The notes under the pieces are model-generated. The model did not search any database. It was not told where the DNA came from and saw only the letters and a list, made by a program, of their open reading frames with translations. 30,871 bases of DNA, taken from assembly GCA_900765525.1 (NCBI GenBank), contig CAAFRY010000086.1, forward strand, positions 1-30,871, in the 5' to 3' direction. The DNA is from an uncultured Blautia sp. (GTDB lineage: Bacteria > Bacillota > Clostridia > Lachnospirales > Lachnospiraceae). A program made the translations under genes and the position numbers. Numbering within the stretch: the first letter of the stretch is position 1; every line of letters begins with the position of its first letter. This document shows positions 15,478-24,563 of the stretch, piece by piece.

Positions 15478-15506
15478 TTGATTTTTTATGAAATTTACCA
15501 TATTAT
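15478..15506 (+). promoter_or_regulatory. sigma-A promoter of the marR-ABC operon
   Basis: TTGATT at 15478-15483 and TATTAT at 15501-15506 have the ideal 17-base spacing. A TTAG...CTAA palindrome begins three bases after the -10 box. Confidence 0.78.
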
Positions 15507-15508
15507 AA

Positions 15509-15522
15509 GTTAGCCAACTAAT
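15509..15522 (+). promoter_or_regulatory. palindromic operator candidate 4 (GTTAG-N4-CTAAT), probable MarR autoregulatory site
   Basis: TTAG at 15510-15513 and CTAA at 15518-15521 flank CCAA. The site covers the predicted transcription start of the operon whose first gene is a MarR repressor, the normal arrangement for autorepression. Confidence 0.6.
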
Positions 15523-15542
15523 TAAAGAAAGGAGAGGAGCCT

Positions 15543-15989
15543 ATGTTCTGCAAAGAAACCGAGGACAGTTTACAGAATATGCTGGTAAAGCTTACCCATA
15601 TGTATTTTAAGAGGGCTTTTGCCGCTTTGAAAGAGACGGACATTCATCCTAAGCAGGTTCCCCTGCTGGGCCTTTTAAGTACACAGGAAGGCCAGAGTCA
15701 GAGGGAAATATCCCAGGCCCTGAAAATCAGCGCCCCTACAGTGGCGGTTTCTATTAAAAGACTGGAGAAATCGGGAATCCTGGAGCGAAGAGCAGATGAA
15801 AAGGACCAGAGAATGAGCCGAATTTATCTGACAGAAAAAGGAAAGGCTATTACAGAGAAGGTGAAAAGCTGCATAGAGGAAAGCGAGAATATGACATTCC
15901 AGGGCTTTTCGGAAAGTGAGCTTTGCCTGCTTCGGCGCTTCTTTGCCCAAATGATAGATAATTTAGAAAATGACCAAATAAAGGAGTGA
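15543..15989 (+). CDS. MarR family transcriptional regulator
   Basis: A 148-residue winged-helix protein. The recognition region GQSQREISQALKISAPTVAV followed by SIKRLEKSGILERR lies at about residues 45-80, and the wing DEKDQRMSRIYLTEKGKAI at about 80-98, all typical of MarR. Such dimers bind palindromes and release them when a small ligand binds. GGAGAGGAG precedes the ATG. Only four bases separate it from the first ABC gene, so it very likely controls that exporter and itself through the palindrome at 15509. The operon order regulator-ABC-ABC equals that of streptococcal pefRCD; the ligand here is unknown. Confidence 0.92.
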   Translation: MFCKETEDSLQNMLVKLTHMYFKRAFAALKETDIHPKQVPLLGLLSTQEGQSQREISQALKISAPTVAVSIKRLEKSGILERRADEKDQRMSRIYLTEKGKAITEKVKSCIEESENMTFQGFSESELCLLRRFFAQMIDNLENDQIKE

Positions 15990-15993
15990 CACT

Positions 15994-18162
15994 ATGCTGA
16001 AAATGTTTCATTACATGAAGGAGCGGTGGTATTATCTGGTGATGATTATTGCCCTTCTGTTTGTGCAGGCCTTCTGTGACTTATCCCTGCCGGACTACAC
16101 CTCAAAGATTGTAAATGTGGGAATCCAGCAGAAAGGTGTGGAGGACGGAGTGCCGGATACTATCCGGCTGGAATCCATGGAGCGGCTGGAGCTGTTCATG
16201 AAGGATGAGGACATAGAGTTTGTTCAGGAACAATACACCGCAGAAGAAGAAAATTATGTATTAAAGGATATTACTGAACAGGACAGGGAAAAATTAAATG
16301 AAATTCTGGGAATTCCGGAACTGGTGGTTTCCCAGCTTCAGGAGGATTCCTCAGAAGAAGTGGCTGCCATAAAGGAGCAGATGAGAATTCCCCAGGAGGC
16401 AGATATTTTCCAGGTTCTGCAGCAGATACCCAAGGAACAGCTGGAGCAGATGATGGAAGAGCAGACAAAGAGTCTGGAGGAAATGCCGGAGTCTATTGTG
16501 ACCCAGACAGCGGTTCTTTATGTGCAGCAGGAGTATGAAGCCCAGGGACAGGATATGGACCAGATGCAGATTCAATACATTCTGTTCAGCGGTCTGAAAA
16601 TGCTGGGCCTGGCTTTTCTGGGAATGGCAGCGGCGGTTACTGTCACCTTCTTGTCAGCCAGGGTGGCGGCTACCTTGGGCAGAAATCTGAGAAACAGCGT
16701 GTACCGGAAGGTAATCACATTTTCCGGAGCAGAGCTGAATCATTTTTCCACGGCATCTCTGATTACCAGAAGTACCAACGATGTGCAGCAGATTCAGCTG
16801 CTGTTTGCCATGATTTTCAGAATCGTGCTGTATGCCCCTATTCTGGGTATAGGTGGTGTTTACAAGGTGTTCCAGACCGATGCTTCCATGACCTGGATTC
16901 TGGCTCTGGCCGTTGTGCTGATTATGATATTTGTGGCATTTCTTTTTAAGGTTGCAATGCCTAAATTTACAAAGCTGCAGTACCTGATTGATAAGCTGAA
17001 CCTGGTGGCAAGAGAAATTCTTACGGGCGTTTATGTTATCCGGGCCTTCAGCACAGAGAAGCACGAGGAAGAACGCTTTGAAGACGCCAATATAAATCTG
17101 ACCAAGACCAACCTGTTTGTCAACAGATGCATGACCTTTATGATGCCGGTAATGATGCTGATTATGAACGGTGTTACGGTTCTGATTGTCTGGAACGGGG
17201 CTCATGCAGTAAATGACGGAACCATGCAGGTGGGAAATATGATGGCCTTTATGCAGTATGCTATGCAGATTATCATGGCCTTCCTGATGATTACCATGAT
17301 GTCCATTATGATTCCGAGAGCCAGTGTTGCCGCTAAGCGTATCAATGAAGTCATGGATACCCAGGTGAGTATCCGAGACGGAGAAGCTCACAAGACTCCT
17401 ATGGAAAGCAGAAAAGGAGAAGTGGCCTTTGAACAGGTGGGATTTGCCTATCCGGGAGCTGATGAGGAAACCATTTCGGATATAAGCTTCACCGCCAAAA
17501 AAGGAGAAACCGTAGCTTTCATCGGTAGTACGGGAAGCGGAAAGAGTACTCTGGTAAACCTGATACCCAGATTTTTTGATGTGACAAGGGGAAGGATTCT
17601 GGTAGACGGAGTGGACATCCGGGATATGAACCTTCATGATTTAAGAGACAGGATTGGATATGTGCCCCAGAAGGGTGTGCTTTTCTCCGGTACCATTGAT
17701 TCCAACATCCGATACGGAAAAGAGGAGGCAGGAGAAGAGGAAGTTAAGCGGGCAGCAGAGATAGCTCAGGCCTGGGACTTTATCCAGGAAAAGGAAAAGG
17801 GAATTCAGGCAGAGATTGCACAGGGAGGTACCAATGTATCAGGCGGACAGAAACAGCGTCTGTCCATAGCCAGAGCCATAGCCAAAAATCCGGAAATCTA
17901 TATTTTCGATGACAGCTTTTCTGCTCTGGATTATAAGACGGACGTTACCCTGAGAAGGGCGTTAAAGAAAGAGACAAAGGAGGCCACAACCCTGATTGTG
18001 GCACAGAGAATCAGCACCATCCTTCATGCAGACAAGATTCTGGTTTTGGATGAAGGCAAGGTGGTTGGTCAGGGAACTCATCAGGAGCTTTTAAAATCCT
18101 GCGACGTATATCGCCAGATTGCTATGTCACAGTTGTCAGAGGAGGAATTAGCCAATGAGTAA
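15994..18162 (+). CDS. ABC exporter subunit A with degenerate ATP site and large extracellular insert
   Basis: A 722-residue fused permease-ATPase half-transporter. Helix 1 lies at about 13-32; an acidic, helical, Gln/Glu-rich insert at about 45-195 separates it from helix 2 (197-220) and would lie outside the cell. The ATPase has Walker A GSTGSGKST at 511-519, signature NVSGGQKQR at 614-622, Walker B IYIFDD at 635-640 where the catalytic Glu is Asp, and an H-loop in which His is Gln671 (VAQR). These changes mark the degenerate half of heterodimeric exporters such as TM287/288. The partner gene overlaps by eight bases. The substrate is unknown: drug, lipid or porphyrin are all possible. Confidence 0.93.
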   Translation: MLKMFHYMKERWYYLVMIIALLFVQAFCDLSLPDYTSKIVNVGIQQKGVEDGVPDTIRLESMERLELFMKDEDIEFVQEQYTAEEENYVLKDITEQDREKLNEILGIPELVVSQLQEDSSEEVAAIKEQMRIPQEADIFQVLQQIPKEQLEQMMEEQTKSLEEMPESIVTQTAVLYVQQEYEAQGQDMDQMQIQYILFSGLKMLGLAFLGMAAAVTVTFLSARVAATLGRNLRNSVYRKVITFSGAELNHFSTASLITRSTNDVQQIQLLFAMIFRIVLYAPILGIGGVYKVFQTDASMTWILALAVVLIMIFVAFLFKVAMPKFTKLQYLIDKLNLVAREILTGVYVIRAFSTEKHEEERFEDANINLTKTNLFVNRCMTFMMPVMMLIMNGVTVLIVWNGAHAVNDGTMQVGNMMAFMQYAMQIIMAFLMITMMSIMIPRASVAAKRINEVMDTQVSIRDGEAHKTPMESRKGEVAFEQVGFAYPGADEETISDISFTAKKGETVAFIGSTGSGKSTLVNLIPRFFDVTRGRILVDGVDIRDMNLHDLRDRIGYVPQKGVLFSGTIDSNIRYGKEEAGEEEVKRAAEIAQAWDFIQEKEKGIQAEIAQGGTNVSGGQKQRLSIARAIAKNPEIYIFDDSFSALDYKTDVTLRRALKKETKEATTLIVAQRISTILHADKILVLDEGKVVGQGTHQELLKSCDVYRQIAMSQLSEEELANE

Positions 18163-19993
18163 TGGAAGACCAAGAGGCCCTATGGGCGGACACGGAAGGG
18201 GAATGACAGGAGAAAAGGCTAAGAATTTTAAGGGAGCCATGAAGCGTCTCCTTCAGTATATGAAAAGATACCACCTGCAGCTGGGAATCATGATGGTTTT
18301 TGCTGTAGGAAGCACGGTATTTAATATTATCGGACCTAAAATACTGGGAAAAGCCACCACGGAGCTGTATTCAGGAATTGTATCGAAAATCGGCGGCGGC
18401 CCGGGCATTGATTTTGATAAGATTGCCAGAATACTTTTAGGGGCATTGTGCCTGTACCTGGTCAGCGCCTGCTTTTCCTTTATCCAGGGCTTTATTATGA
18501 CGGGAATTTCTAACAATGTAACCTATAATCTGAGAAAAGATATTTCCTCTAAAATTAACCGGATTCCGCTGAAATATTATGAAAGCAGAACTCACGGAGA
18601 AATACTTTCCCGTATCACTAATGATGTGGATACTCTTCAAATGAGTATTAACCAGAGCTTTACCCAGCTGATTACTTCTGTGACCATGCTGGTGGGCGTG
18701 TTTGTCATGATGCTGTCCATCAATGTTTGGATGACTTTAGCTGCTCTTCTGATTCTTCCGGTTTCTATGCTGATAATCGGAAATGTGATGAAGCATTCAC
18801 AGAAATATTTCCGGGCCCAGCAAAGCTATTTGGGAGAGGTAAACGGTCAGGTAGAGGAAATCTACAGCGGTCATAACGTGGTAAAGGCCTTTAACAAAGA
18901 AGAGGATGTAATCAGGACCTTTGAGGAAACCAATGAAAAGCTGTATTCTTCTGCATGGCGTTCCCAGTTTTTCTCTGGCATGATGATGCCTATCATGCAG
19001 TTTGTGGGAAATCTGGGTTATGTGATGGTGGCTCTTCTGGGAGGTTTTATGGTTATCAAAGGAAAAGTAATGGTAGGAGATATTCAGGCTTTCTTCCAGT
19101 ATATCCGGAACTTTACCCAGCCTATCCAGCAGATTGCCCAGGTAACCAATATGCTCCAGTCATCTGCTGCTGCGGCAGAGCGTGTGTTTGAATTCCTGGA
19201 CGAAGAGGAAGAAGACCAGACGGTAGAGAATCCGGTGGATATTACCAAGGTAAACGGTAACGTTCAGGCACGTCATGTGGCTTTCGGATATAATCCGGAG
19301 CAGATAATCATCCATGATTTTAATGCAGATGTAAAGGAAGGACAGAAGGTGGCTATCGTAGGTCCTACAGGTGCGGGCAAGACCACCATGATTAAGCTTT
19401 TAATGCGCTTTTATGACGTGAATGAAGGAGAAATCCTTATTGACGGACACAATGTAAAAGACTTTAACAGAAGCCAGCTAAGAGAGATGTTCGGTATGGT
19501 GCTGCAGGATACCTGGCTGTTCCACGGAACTATTATGGAAAATATCCGCTATGGACGGCTGGACGCCACAGACGAGGAAGTTATGGCTGCAGCTAAAGCA
19601 GCTCATGTTCATCACTTTATTATGTCCCAGCCTGGTGGCTACCAGATGGTACTGAACGAGGAGACCAACAATATTTCTCAGGGACAGAAGCAGCTTCTTA
19701 CCATAGCCAGAGCTATTCTGGCCGACAATAAGATTTTGATTCTGGATGAGGCAACCTCTTCCGTGGATACCAGAACCGAGGAACGGATTCAGAGTGCTAT
19801 GGATAACCTGATGAAGGGTCGGACCAGCTTTGTGATTGCCCACCGCCTTTCTACTATCCGGGATGCAGATTTGATTCTGGTCATGAAAGACGGGGACATT
19901 ATCGAGCAGGGAACCCACCAGAGCCTGCTGGCTGCCAATGGCTTTTATGCCAGCCTTTATAACAGCCAGTTTGAAAAGGCAGAGGCTATCTAA
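18155..19993 (+). CDS. ABC exporter subunit B (partner half-transporter)
   Basis: A 612-residue permease-ATPase with a Gly/Arg-rich N-terminus (MSNGRPRGPMGGHGRGMTGE) and six membrane helices without the large insert seen in its partner. The ATPase has Walker A GPTGAGKTT at 403-411, Walker B ILILDE at 527-532 with the catalytic Glu present, and the H-loop His563, but its signature is NISQGQKQL (506-514) instead of LSGGQ. In the dimer this altered signature faces the altered Walker B and H-loop of subunit A, so a single composite site is degenerate and the other is active. Translation is coupled to the upstream gene by the eight-base overlap. Confidence 0.93.
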   Translation: MSNGRPRGPMGGHGRGMTGEKAKNFKGAMKRLLQYMKRYHLQLGIMMVFAVGSTVFNIIGPKILGKATTELYSGIVSKIGGGPGIDFDKIARILLGALCLYLVSACFSFIQGFIMTGISNNVTYNLRKDISSKINRIPLKYYESRTHGEILSRITNDVDTLQMSINQSFTQLITSVTMLVGVFVMMLSINVWMTLAALLILPVSMLIIGNVMKHSQKYFRAQQSYLGEVNGQVEEIYSGHNVVKAFNKEEDVIRTFEETNEKLYSSAWRSQFFSGMMMPIMQFVGNLGYVMVALLGGFMVIKGKVMVGDIQAFFQYIRNFTQPIQQIAQVTNMLQSSAAAAERVFEFLDEEEEDQTVENPVDITKVNGNVQARHVAFGYNPEQIIIHDFNADVKEGQKVAIVGPTGAGKTTMIKLLMRFYDVNEGEILIDGHNVKDFNRSQLREMFGMVLQDTWLFHGTIMENIRYGRLDATDEEVMAAAKAAHVHHFIMSQPGGYQMVLNEETNNISQGQKQLLTIARAILADNKILILDEATSSVDTRTEERIQSAMDNLMKGRTSFVIAHRLSTIRDADLILVMKDGDIIEQGTHQSLLAANGFYASLYNSQFEKAEAI

Positions 19994-20002
19994 AGCAGTA
20001 CA

Positions 20003-22282
20003 CTAGAGAACCCGGATGAACCGGTAATACAGCCTGGAAACAGGGGTCTGAGAAGCCAAAAATTCTTTCCGGGCAAAGAGATAATGGCTGCGGAGGCTGC
20101 GAATGTCTTTCGCTTTGGGGGCTTTGGGGCCGAAAGCAAAGGCCTGGGCCTCCCAGTACAGGTCCAAAAAGCCGTCTCTTTTTTCCGGAGGCAGTTTTTC
20201 GGTAAGAGCCTGGTAAAATTCCTGGTCTCCCATATGTTTACCCTCTACAGGATAGGACAGCAGGAAAAGCTTTGTCAGGCTTTTAAAAATACAAAGGTAT
20301 GCCCTTCTTGGCCCGGAGGAAAGGTAGCCTAAACGCTTCCGGAACAGAATATTTTGCCGGGTAAGAAGAACTGCTGCAAAGAAAAACAGAGTCAGCAGGA
20401 CATACAGCAAATATTTAAAAAATACAAGAACAAGGCGGATGGCGCTGGAAGGAGCAGGACTCTTTCCGGCGTTTTCCTTTTCCAGAGCAGAAGAAGTGTC
20501 ATCCTTTTGCTGGGATTGCTGATTTTCGGGATTATCCTCTTCCGGTATGTCTTGAGAGGAATCCGTATTAGGGAGGTCTGTGGATGAACCAGACTCCTCA
20601 GCAGAAGGTGTGACTTCTACAGGAACCCAGCCTATAGAATCTATATAGATTTCCGTCCAGGCATGGGCAGTGGAGTCGGGAATATCTCCGGAATAATGTC
20701 CCTGTACATTCTCATCCAGCAAAGAGGCAGGGAAAGCATACCCGCTTACATAACGGGCAGGAATACCGTACATACGAAACAGCAAGGTTCCGGCTGTTGC
20801 AAAATGAACGCAGAAGCCTTTTTTCTGTCCGTATAAAAAATCCTCTAAACGGGAGACTGTTTTGGGCGGAGTCTCCATGGAGAGACTGTATGTGGCATGT
20901 TCCCAAAGAAAATTCTGGATTTCTCCGGCAGCTTTTGTGATGTCTTCTATATCCGGGTTTTCCGGCATGGAGCTGTACACAGGCAGACTTTCCAGCTCTT
21001 CCTGAACCAGAGCCATTTCCTGAGCCTCCCAGGAGGTATAGAAATCCTGGGAAAAATTCCGGTATGAAGCTGACAGGGAACTTGATTCTTCCACTTCTTG
21101 GCCAAGCAGCTGGGGGGCTGTGGAGAGGCTTAGAGGAAAGCAGCCTCTGCTAACTAATGCTTCTGCCGGGAAAGCATTAGTTTCTCCTGGAGAATCTTCC
21201 AAAACCTCACTGCCGTAGGGCAGATAGGAGAAAGCCGGAGAAAAATAGAATTCCAGAGAATAAGTATAGGTATCCAGAGATTCCCCCAATTTGTAAGGCT
21301 GTCCGTAGAATTTGGCAGCCTCTTCTTTGGAGAGGTTGTTCTGTTGGGCATACAGGTACCACTGGTTTTTGTCAGGAGCTGTCCAGGAACCGTTATTATA
21401 ATCCTGTCCGATAAAGCCTCTCAGATAAAACGTATCCTGCAGCAGCCGGTCAGCAGAAAAATGAAACATAGACTGTCCTGTGTAGGCAGGGGCAATATTG
21501 GAAATAGTCTGGGTCTTTTCCTTGATTTCGTAGGTAAAAGCCCGGGACTCAGAATCATCGGAGGCAGCAGAGGGAGCCTGGGCGGCCTTATTATCAAACA
21601 GACGGGCCCCTGTCTGGTTGATAAAGCTGTGGAGCTTCTGGCTGTTCTGGAACAGCCAGGGAGAAAGAGCCGGGGTCAGAACCCAGGCGCAGAGTCCATA
21701 TAAAACCAGAAGAAATCCAGTTTTTGGCAGCCACTGCTTCAGAGGATTTTTTGGAAAAACAGCCTCCTCCCAGAGCAAAAAAGCAGCCAGAAAACAGCCA
21801 AGAGCAGTTCTGGCAGGCGGCAGGTTTACCACATATCCCGGTATTATGGCCAGAAGCAAAAGGCAGAAAAATATGGCTTTTCTTTTTTTCAGTACAGCCA
21901 GCAAAAGAAAGAGAAAATACAGAGTGAGAAGCAGCAGGCAGACATATTCCCCGGGCCCCTCTATTTCATGGTAAGAAGATGAGGGGGACAGGCTGTAAAG
22001 TTCCTCCAGAATGGCTTTAATCCTTTGGAACATAAGGCTGGACTGGAGAAAAATCTCTTCTCTTTTTATCCAGCAGAAGCCTGTCAGAAGAAGCAGCAAG
22101 GGAATGGAAAACTGCGCCCTGCACTTGGTATAGTGCAGAAGGGCAAAGGCCAGAGGCAGAAAGAGACAAAGGGAAAAAAGCCAGGAAGTCTCCAGTGAAG
22201 AAGGAAAAATCTCCAAAAAGCACAAAAGGAATCCCAGTCCTGTGAGACAGAAAAAAAGATAAGAATACAAAAATTTTTTCAT
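20003..22282 (-). CDS. membrane protein with extracellular transglutaminase-like domain (TgpA type)
   Basis: 759 residues: about five or six hydrophobic segments in the first 210 residues, a long extracellular region, a papain-like transglutaminase core with KKGFCVHFATAGTLLFRMYG (Cys491), STAHAWTEIY (His540) and GWVPVEVTPS (Glu556 at the third triad position), then a Ser/Asp/Gln-rich linker, one helix at about 613-640 and a cytoplasmic C-terminal domain. Proteins of this layout normally follow DUF58 and MoxR genes, as here. The activity may be transglutaminase or protease; it is not settled for this family. AGAGG precedes the ATG. Last gene of the reverse operon, ending only nine bases from the convergent ABC gene with no clear terminator between. 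Confidence 0.85.
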   Translation of the reverse strand: MKKFLYSYLFFCLTGLGFLLCFLEIFPSSLETSWLFSLCLFLPLAFALLHYTKCRAQFSIPLLLLLTGFCWIKREEIFLQSSLMFQRIKAILEELYSLSPSSSYHEIEGPGEYVCLLLLTLYFLFLLLAVLKKRKAIFFCLLLLAIIPGYVVNLPPARTALGCFLAAFLLWEEAVFPKNPLKQWLPKTGFLLVLYGLCAWVLTPALSPWLFQNSQKLHSFINQTGARLFDNKAAQAPSAASDDSESRAFTYEIKEKTQTISNIAPAYTGQSMFHFSADRLLQDTFYLRGFIGQDYNNGSWTAPDKNQWYLYAQQNNLSKEEAAKFYGQPYKLGESLDTYTYSLEFYFSPAFSYLPYGSEVLEDSPGETNAFPAEALVSRGCFPLSLSTAPQLLGQEVEESSSLSASYRNFSQDFYTSWEAQEMALVQEELESLPVYSSMPENPDIEDITKAAGEIQNFLWEHATYSLSMETPPKTVSRLEDFLYGQKKGFCVHFATAGTLLFRMYGIPARYVSGYAFPASLLDENVQGHYSGDIPDSTAHAWTEIYIDSIGWVPVEVTPSAEESGSSTDLPNTDSSQDIPEEDNPENQQSQQKDDTSSALEKENAGKSPAPSSAIRLVLVFFKYLLYVLLTLFFFAAVLLTRQNILFRKRLGYLSSGPRRAYLCIFKSLTKLFLLSYPVEGKHMGDQEFYQALTEKLPPEKRDGFLDLYWEAQAFAFGPKAPKAKDIRSLRSHYLFARKEFLASQTPVSRLYYRFIRVL

Positions 22283-22303
22283 AGGCTAATCCTCTTGCTA
22301 TAG

Positions 22304-23392
22304 TTAAATGATAATCTGGGTTTCTCCCAGCTGCTTCAGCCAGTTTGGGGAAAGAGCAGCCAAAAGCTGGTTGTTTCGGTACAGGCTTAATTTTCCGTCT
22401 AACAGCAGGGCTGTTCCGTAAATATCGCAGGGATAGCTCTGCTGATAAAGGGAGAGAATATCCTGGGTTTCCCTGTAGAAAGCACTGTTAAAAAGATAGT
22501 ACAGTGCGTAATCCAGCTCTTCCGGATTTCGGACAGGACAGCGGATAAGGGTCTGGGCCTGGCTGTCATACCAGACCAGAAGGTGGGGACAATTCTCCTC
22601 CAGCAGAGAAAAACACAGGGAGGCAGCGCATTCATAGAAGCTGCTTCTGACGGAAACCTCGGCGGAAGACAGATTCAACTCCAGGAAAAAAAGAACGGAA
22701 AATCCATCAGGAAGCCCCTGGCTCCGTACCAGAAGAGCGTTTGTCCTGGCGCTGAGCTTCCAATGTATCTGCCGCAGACGGTCTCCCGGCTGAAAATCCC
22801 GGACATCTTTTCCATAAATAAAAGACAGACCAGAAGAAATTTCTTCAAAATCCTGGGTTTCCGGATAAAAATAACGAATATCCTCGCTGATGTCCATAGG
22901 CAAGGAATGAAACACAGGATAAAACAGAACCTCAGCAGAGGTATTGGCTGCTTTAGTAAAGCTGAGACCCGGAAGAAAGCTTTGCGGTCTTAACTCCTTT
23001 ATCCTTACCTGAAATTTCCCGCAATAGGAAGAAAAAAAGCGAAAAGAAAGCATACGCCTGCTGCGGGGAGGCAGGAAGGTCTGCACAAATTTTTTATCCA
23101 CAGGTTTTGCACTTTGGTCCAGCAGCACAAGCTCTGCCCGAATAGCAGGCAGAGGAAGAATTCCCTGGTTAATAAGCCTGAGGGTCAGAGGCTCCGGTTC
23201 TTGCCTTGAGGTGCTTAAAAAGCTTTCCGGAAGCTCTGCTCTTACAAAAAACCTGCAGTAGACAAGCTGAACCAGGCTGATTAGAAGCAGAAGGAGCAAA
23301 AAAAGAAAAAGGGTACAGGCAGCCAGGCTTTTATATAAAATCCCCAGATACAGAGAAGCAGTCAGAAGAAGAAGGAAACCAGCGTATACCAT
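22304..23392 (-). CDS. DUF58 domain membrane protein
   Basis: Two adjacent hydrophobic helices fill the first 45 residues, followed by a beta-sandwich-like region and the DUF58 core with RDFQPGDRLRQIHWKLSART at about 198-217, the diagnostic motif. DUF58 proteins have a von Willebrand A-like fold and are partners of MoxR ATPases; their molecular job is unknown, though links to cell envelope assembly are reported for relatives. The ATG at 23392 is chosen because AGGAGGTGATGGC precedes it; the frame stays open to 23515 but that extension overlaps moxR and has no family likeness. Length 362. Confidence 0.87.
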   Translation of the reverse strand: MVYAGFLLLLTASLYLGILYKSLAACTLFLFLLLLLLISLVQLVYCRFFVRAELPESFLSTSRQEPEPLTLRLINQGILPLPAIRAELVLLDQSAKPVDKKFVQTFLPPRSRRMLSFRFFSSYCGKFQVRIKELRPQSFLPGLSFTKAANTSAEVLFYPVFHSLPMDISEDIRYFYPETQDFEEISSGLSFIYGKDVRDFQPGDRLRQIHWKLSARTNALLVRSQGLPDGFSVLFFLELNLSSAEVSVRSSFYECAASLCFSLLEENCPHLLVWYDSQAQTLIRCPVRNPEELDYALYYLFNSAFYRETQDILSLYQQSYPCDIYGTALLLDGKLSLYRNNQLLAALSPNWLKQLGETQIII

Positions 23393-23406
23393 GCCATCAC
23401 CTCCTG

Positions 23407-24360
23407 TTACCGGAGAGAAGGGGCGTGAGTGTTTTCCAGGATTTCTTCCAGTACAGAGCGGGGCGTAGTGCGGCCAATCTTCGCTCTGGAGTTCAGCAGC
23501 AGCCTGTGCATGCACACATCCAGAAATACACTTTTTACGTCACCAGGCGTTACATAGGAGCGGTTTTCCAGATATGCCCCGGCCTGGGCCATACGGGTAA
23601 GCGCCAGCGTTCCTCTGGGACTGACGCCCAGCTCCGCCATGGGATGATTTCTGGTAGCCTGTATCAGGGTACCGATATACCGGTAAATTCTGTCATGGAC
23701 AAAGACCTGCCGTGTTTCCTCCTGCATGGTAAGCACCTGGGAAGCAGTCACTGCAGGCTCTATCAGTTCAATGGTATTTTGGGCAATCCGGCCTTTGATA
23801 ATGGCAATCTCCTCTTCCATATCCGGGTAGCCCAGGCTGAGACATATGGCAAAGCGGTCCAATTGAGATTGGGGAAGACGCTGGGTGCCTGCAGAACCTG
23901 CCGGGTTTTCCGTGGCAATAACAAAAAAAGGACGGGGCAGAGGATGGGTTACGCCGTCTACGCTTACCTGATTTTCCTCCATAACCTCCAACAAGGCAGA
24001 TTGGGTTCTGGGGGAGGTACGGTTGATTTCGTCTCCTAAAAACAGATTGCACATCACTGCGCCGGGCTGGTAATAAAACTGGCCGGTTTCCTTTCGATAC
24101 ATAGTAAAGCCGGTTAAATCTGCAGGAAGCACGTCCGGAGTAAAGGTAAGCCGGTTTTCTTTCAGGGACATAGCCTTGGCAAAGGCCAGAGCCATGGTGG
24201 TTTTTCCCACTCCCGGTATATCCTCTAAAAGAACATGACCGGAGCTTAAAAGGGCCATCATTACTTTTTGTACGCATAATTCCTTGCCGATAACAGCTTT
24301 TTGTACCTGGCGGATAGTCTCATGAGCCCAGGAGCTGTGGGTTTGTTTCCGTATATTCAT
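23407..24360 (-). CDS. MoxR family AAA+ ATPase
   Basis: A 317-residue AAA+ chaperone-like ATPase. Walker A IPGVGKTT lies at about 48-55, Walker B LFLGDEINRTSP at about 106-117, the sensor segment FFVIATENPAG follows, and SPRGTLALTRMAQA occurs near the C-terminus, all as in MoxR proteins. They are thought to mature or activate partner proteins with vWA or DUF58 domains. The ATG at 24360 follows AGGAGGTTATT. First gene of the operon; the stop is 14 bases before the DUF58 start. Confidence 0.92.
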   Translation of the reverse strand: MNIRKQTHSSWAHETIRQVQKAVIGKELCVQKVMMALLSSGHVLLEDIPGVGKTTMALAFAKAMSLKENRLTFTPDVLPADLTGFTMYRKETGQFYYQPGAVMCNLFLGDEINRTSPRTQSALLEVMEENQVSVDGVTHPLPRPFFVIATENPAGSAGTQRLPQSQLDRFAICLSLGYPDMEEEIAIIKGRIAQNTIELIEPAVTASQVLTMQEETRQVFVHDRIYRYIGTLIQATRNHPMAELGVSPRGTLALTRMAQAGAYLENRSYVTPGDVKSVFLDVCMHRLLLNSRAKIGRTTPRSVLEEILENTHAPSLR

Positions 24361-24420
24361 AATAACCTCCTGCAATCTGATAATTAAAAAGGCCTTTAGA
24401 AACCTGATATTTCTGAAAAT

Positions 24421-24449
24421 ATTATAATCGAAAAAAAGCATTCTGGCAA
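24421..24449 (-). promoter_or_regulatory. sigma-A promoter of the moxR operon
   Basis: On the minus strand TTGCCA (24449-24444) and a perfect TATAAT (24426-24421) are separated by 17 bases, leaving an untranslated leader of about 55 bases. The aroF promoter starts 44 bases away on the other strand. Confidence 0.75.
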
Positions 24450-24492
24450 TGAAAGGAGAGAACTACTTCACTTTAAATTGCTAAATTTTTGG

Positions 24493-24521
24493 TTGACAAA
24501 GGAGAAGTCCCGGGCTATTAT
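24493..24521 (+). promoter_or_regulatory. strong sigma-A promoter of aroF
   Basis: TTGACA at 24493-24498 and TATTAT at 24516-24521 at the ideal 17-base spacing. The start near 24528 leaves a leader of about 265 bases before aroF, which holds a small open reading frame and a terminator. Confidence 0.82.
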
Positions 24522-24563
24522 AAAGGCAGACATGTAGTTTAAAAGAAAGGTCAGTACAGTGCT

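Noticed and set aside
19994..20002. Terminator between ABC subunit B and the transglutaminase gene
   Set aside because: The gap is nine bases and no hairpin with a T-run is seen on either strand nearby.
23393..23515. N-terminal extension of the DUF58 protein
   Set aside because: It overlaps the 3' end of moxR in another frame, and a perfect AGGAGGTGAT lies before the inner ATG.
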